NCBI RefSeq assembly: GCF_025562715.2
Contig: NZ_JAPFCC010000001.1
Coordinates: 2,002,501-2,066,500 of the forward strand
DNA length: 64,000 nt
Source: Endozoicomonas gorgoniicola
GTDB lineage: Bacteria > Pseudomonadota > Gammaproteobacteria > Pseudomonadales > Endozoicomonadaceae
Direction of reading: 5' to 3'
Position 1 is the stretch's first letter. The number at the start of each line of letters is the position of its first letter. Both the position numbers and the translations under genes were made by a program. A model generated the notes under the pieces. The model saw only the letters and a list, made by a program, of their open reading frames with translations, did not search any database and had not been told where the DNA came from. Positions 8,470 through 16,101 of this stretch are shown here, in pieces.

Positions 8470-9441
8470 TTACAGAACTATTCCAAGAGTCTTGATGCCG
8501 TCCATGATCTCATCTCGGCGAGAGCCATTCAGACCACCTTTGATGAAGCTACGGGCTTCCTTAACCTTGATATCCAGAGCTTCTGCCAGAGTACGAGGGT
8601 CATAACCCTGCCTGATCAATTGTGCTTCTCTGCCGTTCAAATCAAAAGCCAGAACCGACTTCACCAGGTCTTCAGTCACAGGCTTGATACCTGCACGGTA
8701 GCCTTCAGTCAGAGCCAAGTTGAGATACTGGTGAATCTGCAAAGGTGTTGACAGCTGACTGGCAAGGAAGTCGATAGCATCGGGCTTTATAATCGACTCC
8801 ATTTTTACTTTTGGCTTCAGGCACTGTTTGAACAAATAGTCGATGTACTCTTTCTTCTGCTTCTGGATACCGTCAAGAATAAAGGCTGTTGCTCTGGCTC
8901 CTATTTCTTCCATTGTGGGACGTTTCAGGTCGTTCGACAGTTTGGGATGACCGGCAAGAACAATGGATAAAACACCACCGCCTCCCTGCATGACTTCAAT
9001 CAGTCGTTTCAATGCCACTAGTGTTTTGCCATGCAGGTCATGGGCTTCATCAACGAACAAAACAACGGGTTTCTTCTTGTTTTTTACCATGTCCCTGAGA
9101 TGCCTTTCCCGCTGTTCCGGTTGCGAAGGTAGCTTCTCAGTTTTCGTCCGGCGTAAGTCACAGAACAGAGCTGTAATCAGGGTTCCCAAGGTCAAGCGGT
9201 TTTTCTCAACAGACAGTGACTGGCACACGACCACATTCTTCTCTTTTTTCAGGGTCTCATGCAGCTGGCTGAGTATGCGTGTTTTTCCACACCCCACAAT
9301 GCCGGTTAATGCGATCAAACGTCCGCCCTGTATGTTATGGCGCACTTCCTGAAGGATGTTCTTGAACTCCTCCGTTTCGAAAAAATCGACCCGATCAAAC
9401 TCCCTGGTGATCTCATAGTGGGACATGACTTCACTCAACAT
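8470..9441 (-). CDS. AAA+ ATPase of the transposon (TniB/MuB/ExeA-like)
   Basis: A 323-aa P-loop ATPase that would help choose the target and activate the transposase. Walker A is ALTGIVGCGKTRIL (about residues 44-57) and Walker B is KKPVVLFVDEAHDL (about 122-135). The arginine-containing sensor region and a helical C-terminal domain follow. The architecture is that of ExeA/TniB-type ATPases paired with integrase-core transposases. ATG 9441 overlaps the transposase stop codon; an alternative ATG at 9426 (MSHYEI) is as likely. It is the last gene of the resolvase-transposase-ATPase operon and ends about 40 bases from the left end array. It has a longer C-terminus than classical TniB and could bind DNA there (inference). 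Confidence 0.85.
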   Translation of the reverse strand: MLSEVMSHYEITREFDRVDFFETEEFKNILQEVRHNIQGGRLIALTGIVGCGKTRILSQLHETLKKEKNVVVCQSLSVEKNRLTLGTLITALFCDLRRTKTEKLPSQPEQRERHLRDMVKNKKKPVVLFVDEAHDLHGKTLVALKRLIEVMQGGGGVLSIVLAGHPKLSNDLKRPTMEEIGARATAFILDGIQKQKKEYIDYLFKQCLKPKVKMESIIKPDAIDFLASQLSTPLQIHQYLNLALTEGYRAGIKPVTEDLVKSVLAFDLNGREAQLIRQGYDPRTLAEALDIKVKEARSFIKGGLNGSRRDEIMDGIKTLGIVL

Positions 9442-11089
9442 GGTGTACTACCTCGGTGGTACTTGGATTCAAGGCTGAGTCAACACGGCTCAGAACAGCT
9501 TCCTTATCCAGCGTTTCTTCAAGAATCTGCCGGATCACCTCAAGTTGCTCCCCGGAGAGTCTTGCCAATGGTTCCCCCAAGTGGTCAGCAATGGCTTTCC
9601 GGGCAGTGATGGCATCAGGCCAGCAGGTTTCATGAAAGGGGTCTTGCAGGGAGAACGGTATAGAAGACGGTGGATCTTCTGATACGGAAGAAAAAGACTC
9701 AACGAGTCCGGCATCACGGTAAGCCGCTTCTGGTAATGACAGGATTTTTGCCAACTGGTCTATCCTGTCTGCTCGCTTCTCCCGTGAGGTCTTTTTGTGA
9801 GCGCGATATTTATGTAGAGGAATCGGACCTTTGGATGGGTAGTAAGGTCCGAACCGTTTTCCATGGTACTCTACGAATACTTCTTCATCGTAAAGCCCCC
9901 ACCAGATGACCACCTCTTCTCCCGCCAGCTCTGCGGAGGCTTCATAAGCCACGCCATTAACTTCAAACCGGGCATCAATACCGACTTTGCGCTTGACCGG
10001 TTCCCTTGCAAAATGACAGAACTGTTCCCAGTCACACATATTTCTATAGCCATCTTTGGGCAGATGCTTCAACCAGTCTTCGATACGGCTGCATGGCTCG
10101 GAGCGATGATCCGAGTGATTGTATTGCACAAGAAAACGATTGAGCCAGGCGTTCGCTTCATCTTCTGTTTCGGGTTCACGAAAGTGATACAGGGTCTCAT
10201 GCAATTCTTTAACGGTTCGAAAGGGGCGTTCAACCTTGCCTTTGGATCGTGCAGTTACCCGTCGCCCGTCACTGCCTGCCGGAAGATGGGATTTTACTTC
10301 GATATTAAGGTAGGCCATCACCCGATGAAAAACCTGGCTACGCATAATCGGGCCATTGTCCGTGTAGATCATGCTGGGTATGCCAAAAGGAAAATCATTA
10401 CTCTCTTTGGGAGACATTGCCCGGAATAAAAAGCGCAATGCAGCTTCCACATCTTCCCCGTATACACAGTGGTACTCCTGATAAGCAGCACCGCTACGGT
10501 CATCGACAATGCTGTAAATCATTAGCGTCGGAGAACCTGCACCTTCCCTAAGCCAGGGTGGTCGTTTGATGTGTTTTAAGTCAGATGGACTCAGGTCAAA
10601 ATGCCAGCACTCATTACTGTACTGAGCCTGAAAGCGAACAGCCGCCGGTTGGCGTGATAACGTCACACGATCATAACCCCAGGCGCGTAAATATCGGTTA
10701 ACTGTCGAGCACTTCAATTTTCCGGGAGGTACTTTGACCAAGCCTTTCCCAGTCTCAACGCCTGTCGTTTCCAGCAACCTTATTGCCCCTGTTGTGGGCA
10801 AGCATCTTGCCTTTTTATTGCAGGTTCTGACTTTGATTGCTGCAATAATCTCGCAGTAACCTTCCAGCTCTTCCAAAGGCATCACCCTTGGTATGCCCTG
10901 ATCCTTTCTTCTGGCGGTGTGAGGCTTTCCCAGTTTTTGCAAAGCACGATAAAGGCTGACCTCTGAAACACCATACAGGCTGGCGGCTTCAGTGATGATC
11001 TGTCGTCTTTCCGGGCTGCGTGATGGCAGGGATAAGCGGCGACGACGGATATCAAACAGAGCTTCATCGGGTATCGGCTTACGGTTCAT
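9431..11089 (-). CDS. Integrase-core DDE transposase (TniA/Mu-type)
   Basis: A protein of 552 residues from ATG 11089 (MNRKPIPDEAL). It has an N-terminal HTH (residues about 20-60, ASLYGVSEVSLYRALQKLG), an RNase H-like rve domain and a Mu-type C-terminal beta-barrel (GVAYEASAELAGEEVVIWW). The catalytic triad is visible: Asp in ECWHFDLSPSDLK, Asp in MIYTDNGPIM, and Glu in KGKVERPFRTVKEL. It would cut and join the two repeat-bearing transposon ends. The start overlaps the end of the resolvase gene by 11 bases, and its stop overlaps the ATPase start, so the three are translationally coupled. The frame is intact. Confidence 0.9.
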   Translation of the reverse strand: MNRKPIPDEALFDIRRRRLSLPSRSPERRQIITEAASLYGVSEVSLYRALQKLGKPHTARRKDQGIPRVMPLEELEGYCEIIAAIKVRTCNKKARCLPTTGAIRLLETTGVETGKGLVKVPPGKLKCSTVNRYLRAWGYDRVTLSRQPAAVRFQAQYSNECWHFDLSPSDLKHIKRPPWLREGAGSPTLMIYSIVDDRSGAAYQEYHCVYGEDVEAALRFLFRAMSPKESNDFPFGIPSMIYTDNGPIMRSQVFHRVMAYLNIEVKSHLPAGSDGRRVTARSKGKVERPFRTVKELHETLYHFREPETEDEANAWLNRFLVQYNHSDHRSEPCSRIEDWLKHLPKDGYRNMCDWEQFCHFAREPVKRKVGIDARFEVNGVAYEASAELAGEEVVIWWGLYDEEVFVEYHGKRFGPYYPSKGPIPLHKYRAHKKTSREKRADRIDQLAKILSLPEAAYRDAGLVESFSSVSEDPPSSIPFSLQDPFHETCWPDAITARKAIADHLGEPLARLSGEQLEVIRQILEETLDKEAVLSRVDSALNPSTTEVVHHVE

Positions 11090-11690
11090 GACAAATGACA
11101 CGCTGCTGAGTATTACCACCGACGGGTACGCCGCGATGACGCAAATACGAGTAAAGGGTTGTTTTACAGATATTCAGTTGTCGGGCTATTTCATCCACGG
11201 TCAACTTGCCTTCCTGATACAACGTTTCAGCGGCACAAGCCACTGGCAGAGCCTTTGCAGGCAAACCTTTGGGGCGACCACCTTTGCGCCCTCGGAGCCT
11301 TGCCGATGAAAGACCAATCTGGGTGCGCTCCCGGATAATTTCTCTTTCAAATTCAGCCAGGGCTGCAAACAGATTAAAGCTTAAACGCCCCTGAGCCGTT
11401 GAGGTATCTACAGGATCATTCAGGCTGAGTAGGCCAACACCTTTTTCCATGAGTTCATTCGCCAGCGTCACCAGGTGTTGCAATGACCTTCCCAGCCGAT
11501 CCAGTTTGCAGATAACCAAAACATCACCCGGCCTGATGGCTTTCAGTAAATCATCCAGTCCGGATCGTTTTGCTTTTGCACCACAAGCAACATCCTGAAA
11601 AATTTTTTCACAGCCTGCTTTGTGCAGAGAATCGAACTGAGAGTCCAGCTTCTGATCGCATGTACTGATTCTTGCATAACCAATTTTCAT
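11079..11690 (-). CDS. Serine recombinase (resolvase/invertase family) of the transposon
   Basis: A 203-aa small serine recombinase. The N-terminus MKIGYARISTCDQKLDSQ carries the nucleophilic Ser9 and Arg7. LVICKLDRLGRS holds the conserved Arg pair, and EFEREIIRERTQIGL is the E-helix. After residue 140 a basic hinge (RGRKGGRPKG) leads to a Hin-type HTH (KLTVDEIARQLNICKTTLYSYL). In transposons of this layout it resolves cointegrates at a res site just upstream, here expected in 11691-11770. It is the first gene of the operon and shows no damage. An invertase function is possible by sequence, but no inverted gene pair is seen. Confidence 0.9.
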   Translation of the reverse strand: MKIGYARISTCDQKLDSQFDSLHKAGCEKIFQDVACGAKAKRSGLDDLLKAIRPGDVLVICKLDRLGRSLQHLVTLANELMEKGVGLLSLNDPVDTSTAQGRLSFNLFAALAEFEREIIRERTQIGLSSARLRGRKGGRPKGLPAKALPVACAAETLYQEGKLTVDEIARQLNICKTTLYSYLRHRGVPVGGNTQQRVICHEP

Positions 11691-12043
11691 GGGAATCGAA
11701 CTACGTGTAGGGTTTTCTCATGCAGATAGAGAAAAAGTAGACGACAAAATTATGGACGGCAAAAGCGAACGCTTTCTGTTGGGCTGGCGACAGGTTCGGA
11801 TCGATCGTTCTACATTCCAGAATAACCCTCGTTAAACTGAACTGTCAGCTTGCACTTCATAAACTGCCTGAAGACCATAGTACAAAAGCATTAAACCATT
11901 TTTTTAATGGCGATCCTGACTGGATGGGCTACTCTTCCCTGCCATCAAACCTGACCTTTCTGGCAGGTTTCCAATTAGTTAAATGCCGTCGTGCGTTAAA
12001 ACCTTTGTCCATCACCACTTTCACATATTGAGAGTTCTGTTTG
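11691..12043. other. Region between resolvase and toxin genes, probable res site and promoters
   Basis: This 350-base gap separates divergently transcribed genes. It must hold the resolvase promoter, the toxin promoter and, by analogy, the resolution site. The motif AAAAGTAGACGAC at about 11732 also occurs at 4931 inside the IS66 element, for no reason I can see. No ORF was found that I would call. Confidence 0.4.
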
Positions 12044-14827
12044 ATGAATATGAAGCGTAAAAGCAAATCGCTCTCAGCTCTTTTCATTGCCTTATTGGCT
12101 ACTTCGACTTCTTTGATGAGTCCTTCTTTATGGTCTGCGAATTTAGTACTGAATGGCGGTACTTTTTCGGGAGACATTACAGGTGATGGAAAAGGTGGAT
12201 TTATTATTTCCGGTGAGTCAGTTGCCATGAAGGGGGTAAAACTCGATGTCCAGGGTGGTAGCGTTAAAGTTAAAACCCGGGTCTTTTCCGAAACCGGGAA
12301 ATCCGAGCTGAAAGCAACGAAGGATGTCTCTGTAGAAACGAGTCAGGCTCACATAAAAGACAGCACGCTCACTGCCGGTAAAAACCTCAAAGTAAAAGCT
12401 GAACAGGATTTATATATTGAGTCCAGCCAGCTGACAGCCAAAGAAGGCAGTGCCACTCTTTCGGGTCAGACTGTTGTGATCTCTTCAGGCAGGGAAACCA
12501 GCGCAGAATTTGAAAGTGACACCAAACGAGGCTTTCTGGGAACCAGTAAACGCACCTCAGAACACCAGGAAAAACACGACACCGCCGTTCCTACGGAAAT
12601 TGAAGCCGACAGGATTCATATCAAAGCCAATACACTGATGACTGAGGCCACCCGGGTTAAAGCCGCCCATGGTATTCGGTTTGATGCCCGGCAATGGTTG
12701 AATCTGGCCGTTCGGGATCACCACTGCATTTCCGATGAAGTGAAACGTTCCGGCCTGCTCAGCACCTCTCATAAAATCAGTGGTCACTGCCGGACAGAGA
12801 CCGTCCACACCCGGCTTGATCCCGGTGATGGCGTATTGACCCTGAATGTCCAGAAGGTCGAGGCAATGGTTGGCATTGAGCCTGGGCAATCATTGAGCGA
12901 GGCTCTGGATCATCTGGTGTCAACCTACCCTGATCTGGCCTGGATTGCCCAGCTACGGAACCACCATCAGGTTCAATGGCAAACCGTTGAGAACAGCTAC
13001 CAGGAGTGGAGTAACAAAACCCAAGGCATCAGCCCACTGCTGGGTGTTATTGTCACCGCCGCTGTCACTGTTGCGACCCAGGGCGTCGGTGCCTCTTTTC
13101 TGCCAGCTGTCATGAACGGCAGCCTTATTGCCACCAATGCCGCCAACGCTGCCTTCAGCACACTGGTGGCCAAAAGTGCGGTCGATCTGGCCAGTAACGG
13201 CGGGGATATTGGCCAGACTGCAACACAGCTTTTCTCTGAAGACACTATAAAAACCGTAGCCGTTGATACCATTGCCGGTGGGTTGATGGGCGCGGCCAAC
13301 ACGCCTTACCTGGTGTCACCCTCTGCGCCACTGGCACAGCGGATTCAGGCGTTTGGCGTTCGTGCTGGTAGTCGTACCGGAGCGGGGATGGTGGTTGAGG
13401 GTGGATCACTGGAAGACCAGTTATCTTCCAGTTTAAGCCGCGAAGCCTGGCAGGAACTGGCGGCGCAGGCCAACTACTGGGCAGGTGATTACGCCAAATC
13501 ACGGGGCTGGGAAGAAGGGGGATCGGCCAAAGTCGCCCTCCACTCCAGCGTCGGGGCAGTACTGGGTGAATTAAAAGACGGCAAACCACTGGCTGGAGCA
13601 GCAGCGGCGGGAACAGCCCAGGCGACCGCAGGACTGACCGAGGACTTGTCCCATGAAGTCCAGGAAGCCACCAGTACGATTATCGCAGCCGCTGCTGCGC
13701 AGTTAGCCGGTGGTGATCCGCAAACCGGTGCCTGGCTTGGTCAGACCCAGCACCAATACAACCGGGAGCTGCACCGTGAAGAAGCCGGGTTCCTGCAAAA
13801 ACAAATTGAGGGACTGGACGAAGAACAGCAGGCACGCTGGCTGGCGGCAGTCTGCGCTAAAGTACACTGTTCACAGGGTCTCAGCCCTGACGATCCGCAC
13901 TACAACACCTTCAGAACTCTGGAGCTGGCTGGCTCAGACTGCACAACAGAATTAACCCAGCTGGAAGCATCCGAACTATTCACCTACAGCCGCAAAGACG
14001 CCATCGAAGATTACCTGAGTCGCCACGATGAAGGCATCACCCGATTCACCGGAATTGTGCAGACACTGACAGGTGTCGGCACTGTAGCGGGCTCTGTGAC
14101 CGGAGGGTCGGTATTGTGTGTCAGCGGCATTGGTTGCGGCCTGGGAGCCCTGATCAGTTCTGCGGGCATCACTGCAGGCATTGAAGAATACCGGGAAGGC
14201 ATCACCAAACTTACCACGGAATATACAACGAACCAGGTCGACAGGGTGGCCGCCTCCTTCCACCCTGACACCCATCCCGGAGAACAGGGCAAAATAGAAG
14301 AACTGGGACGTGTGGCTGTGGTGGCCTCTGTGGAGCTGGCGGTTGCAAGACTTGGGTTGAGGTTAGTTGCAACATCAGAAGTGCAGAGGTCAATTAATAA
14401 AGGTACAGGAATTCAGGATAACTCTGGATTGAAACAAACTGGTGGAGGTGGGTTCACTGATTTTGCAGATGGTTTATATGATTTGATTCGTGCAAGTGAT
14501 TCTGATGTGTCTAGGATTGCGCAGAATACTGGAATTAAGCCCGAAAATATTCAAAAAGTTAAAGATCATGTTTTCTATAACAAACACTTGCTAGATAAAT
14601 ATGTCGATTATGGCGTACCAGCTGAACGGGCAAGATTCGACAGTAATTTAAGTCAGGCGAAAGCATGGAAAAGGCTTGAGACAGGTGATTATACTAGAGC
14701 TGATATCAAATGGTTAAAGCACGAAGTGGCCGAACGCTGGTATGAGTTAAGGCATAAATCAGGATATACAGAATCTCACAATGCAGCTGAACGAAAGTGG
14801 ACTGGAAACCCTTGGGGAGAAAACTAA
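12044..14827 (+). CDS. Compact CdiA/filamentous-hemagglutinin-like toxin protein
   Basis: A 927-aa exported protein, start at ATG 12044 (or 12050), with signal peptide LSALFIALLATSTSLMSPSLW. Residues 30-240 are hemagglutinin-type beta repeats (AGKNLKVKAEQDLYIESSQL) including the ESDTKRGFLGTSKRTSE insert of FHA-2 regions. Residues 330-600 resemble the Ala/Gly-rich pretoxin segment of CdiA proteins, ending GAWLGQTQHQYNREL where VENN usually sits. The last 150 residues are a different, more AT-rich module (TGIKPENIQKVKDHVFYNKH, then WLKHEVAERWYEL). The LKHExxE pattern and conserved His suggest a catalytic toxin domain, but I cannot name its activity. No TPS secretion domain and no CdiB partner gene are present. 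The next gene overlaps it and is the expected immunity gene. Confidence 0.75.
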   Translation: MNMKRKSKSLSALFIALLATSTSLMSPSLWSANLVLNGGTFSGDITGDGKGGFIISGESVAMKGVKLDVQGGSVKVKTRVFSETGKSELKATKDVSVETSQAHIKDSTLTAGKNLKVKAEQDLYIESSQLTAKEGSATLSGQTVVISSGRETSAEFESDTKRGFLGTSKRTSEHQEKHDTAVPTEIEADRIHIKANTLMTEATRVKAAHGIRFDARQWLNLAVRDHHCISDEVKRSGLLSTSHKISGHCRTETVHTRLDPGDGVLTLNVQKVEAMVGIEPGQSLSEALDHLVSTYPDLAWIAQLRNHHQVQWQTVENSYQEWSNKTQGISPLLGVIVTAAVTVATQGVGASFLPAVMNGSLIATNAANAAFSTLVAKSAVDLASNGGDIGQTATQLFSEDTIKTVAVDTIAGGLMGAANTPYLVSPSAPLAQRIQAFGVRAGSRTGAGMVVEGGSLEDQLSSSLSREAWQELAAQANYWAGDYAKSRGWEEGGSAKVALHSSVGAVLGELKDGKPLAGAAAAGTAQATAGLTEDLSHEVQEATSTIIAAAAAQLAGGDPQTGAWLGQTQHQYNRELHREEAGFLQKQIEGLDEEQQARWLAAVCAKVHCSQGLSPDDPHYNTFRTLELAGSDCTTELTQLEASELFTYSRKDAIEDYLSRHDEGITRFTGIVQTLTGVGTVAGSVTGGSVLCVSGIGCGLGALISSAGITAGIEEYREGITKLTTEYTTNQVDRVAASFHPDTHPGEQGKIEELGRVAVVASVELAVARLGLRLVATSEVQRSINKGTGIQDNSGLKQTGGGGFTDFADGLYDLIRASDSDVSRIAQNTGIKPENIQKVKDHVFYNKHLLDKYVDYGVPAERARFDSNLSQAKAWKRLETGDYTRADIKWLKHEVAERWYELRHKSGYTESHNAAERKWTGNPWGEN

Positions 14828-15165
14828 TGCAGTTTATAAAAGAGAAAAATTTCTTCAAGGTTGCAAGAATCACAGGTCCTACCCATAATCTTTTATCAAT
14901 TAGGTTGTCCAAAAGTAAGTGTTCTCCAAAGATCACTCCATTACCTGTTAAGAGGGGAGAGATTGAGCGACTTAAGGGGGAGGCGGTATTGACTCAGGTC
15001 TTAGCTGGCCTAGATATTGTTAATAAAGAGTTACAAAAGCAATATTTTGTGTTGGAAATACAGTTTATCCCTTCGGATTCGCAACCTGCATCTGTTTATA
15101 ACCTTCTTGTTCAGGAGTTAATCAAACGTATAGATTCTAATGGCGAATTTGTAGTGGTTTTATAG
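14827..15165 (+). CDS. Probable immunity protein to the upstream toxin
   Basis: A 112-aa protein whose ATG shares its A with the TAA of the toxin gene, the usual tight coupling of toxin and immunity genes. It starts MQFIKEKNFFKVARITGP, has no signal peptide or membrane helix and is AT-rich like the toxin tip. It looks like a small alpha/beta protein ending in a hydrophobic strand (EFVVVL). The family was not recognised; the role is inferred from position, size and base composition. Right of it the transposon holds only noncoding sequence before its end repeats. Confidence 0.65.
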   Translation: MQFIKEKNFFKVARITGPTHNLLSIRLSKSKCSPKITPLPVKRGEIERLKGEAVLTQVLAGLDIVNKELQKQYFVLEIQFIPSDSQPASVYNLLVQELIKRIDSNGEFVVVL

Positions 15166-15587
15166 CTGTATGAAAACACCCTAAGCCGTAGTAATTTTGA
15201 TTAAAGGTGCAAAGAAATACGCCAACCTTGTGGCTGGCGCACTTTAGAGAAGCTTCATAGTGCCTCCGATCTGTTTTTGTCCTTCCTTGTTTGCCTGAGC
15301 AAGCAATTCCGTTTCATCCCCGTAATCCCTTGAGTCGAAGTATCCCAATTATGGGGCAACCTCTTGCATCAGGAAAAGTGCGTGAGGTCATACGCAGAAA
15401 CTGATGGAAGAGGTGGTTTTGAGGTTCTGCACAGCCAGGATTGACGAAGAAACTTCCGCAATCATGCGCAGCCTCAAACTATCTAGCGCATCCCACCTAT
15501 TTTGACACCTGCAGCTTTCAGTTTGTTTCAGTGAATATGAGTAAAATCTTTTGAGTCACCGAAGCCCTTGGGGTACAGAGGATAGCC
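15166..15587. other. Noncoding stretch between immunity gene and transposon right end
   Basis: No convincing gene in these 420 bases. A short hairpin (CGCCA...TGGCG, 15218-15238) lies about 55 bases after the immunity stop and could end the toxin-immunity transcript. The rest has stop codons in all frames and no recognised motif. Confidence 0.5.
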
Positions 15588-15756
15588 GTTATTTTCAATG
15601 ATTGTGAGCAGAACCGGCTGTTTTCGGCTTGTTTTCAATGATTGTGGTTTCATTTTCAATGAATGTGAGCACAGCCGGAATCTTATTTTCAATGATTGTG
15701 AGCAGGAAACGCCCTCTGTTTTCAAGCAGAGCCTGTTCTGTTTTCAAGCGGCTACA
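15588..15756. repeat. Right transposon end with four transposase-binding-like repeats
   Basis: The inverted counterpart of 8259-8427. Four blocks with core TTTTCAATGATTGTG lie at 15588-15609, 15628-15647, 15649-15670 (one difference, GAATGTG) and 15682-15703, followed by GTTTTCAAGCGGCTACA at the tip. Spacing and order match the left end block by block. Confidence 0.8.
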
Positions 15757-15762
15757 AATAAG
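15757..15762. repeat. Target-site duplication AATAAG, right copy
   Basis: Second copy of the 6-bp direct repeat bordering the transposon; the left copy is at 8253-8258. Confidence 0.75.
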
Positions 15763-16101
15763 TATGCAGTAGCAACAAATTTTCCTTGCCCAGCAAGGGT
15801 AACGGCCAAACACCGCTATGATGTTTACTGATAAAACGACACCATATTAGTGAGATGCCGCCCCGATGGAAGTATGTCAGCCACTGACTGAAGTCGCCAA
15901 TTCTTCCTGCCATGCAATTCAGCAGCTTGATCATAAACTGGCAGCTCTACGTCAACAGCATACTTTTTGGGCTGCAGACCCTGAAAAGAGAGTCAATATG
16001 AGACTTTCACCCTAACAGGTTTGCCTCACTACCCGGGAACTTAATGAGGATTCAGAAGTCAAAAGAACCTCTTAGTTCGAATAATTTAAAAGGAATTTCA
16101 C
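15763..16101. other. Remnant sequence between transposon and effector-like gene
   Basis: It holds a 49-codon frame on plus (15866-16015, starting MEVCQPLTEVANSSCHAIQQ) that runs into an IS1 terminal relic and is probably a gene fragment. It also holds the 44-bp inverted repeat (15968-16011). The last 65 bases provide the upstream region of the next gene, with AAGGAA before its ATG. No complete gene. Confidence 0.45.
16013..16034. mobile_element. Relic of an IS1-type right end
   Basis: CAGGTTTGCCTCACTACCC matches the right terminal repeat of the intact IS1-type element at 32344-32362 with one difference, including the TAA just before it. Nothing else of an IS1 is present here, so it is a solo end left after a deletion. 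Confidence 0.7.

Larger units (their letters stand above)
8259..15756. mobile_element. Complete 7.5-kb TniA/Mu-type transposon with toxin-immunity cargo
   Basis: Both borders start TGTAGCCGCTTGAAAAC reading inward, at 8259 on plus and at 15756 on minus, and are flanked by AATAAG. Inside each border lies an array of four near-identical 20-bp blocks, as in Tn7, Mu and Tn402/Tn5053-type ends where the transposase binds. The left half encodes, on the minus strand, a resolvase, an integrase-core transposase and an AAA+ ATPase in one overlapping operon. The right half carries a CdiA-like toxin gene and its immunity gene. A TniQ-type targeting protein is absent. All core genes appear intact, so it may still move. 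Confidence 0.85.

Noticed and set aside
12557..14292. Several long open frames on minus under the CdiA-like gene
   Set aside because: They have no start signals, poor composition and no domains, while the plus frame is a continuous recognisable protein.
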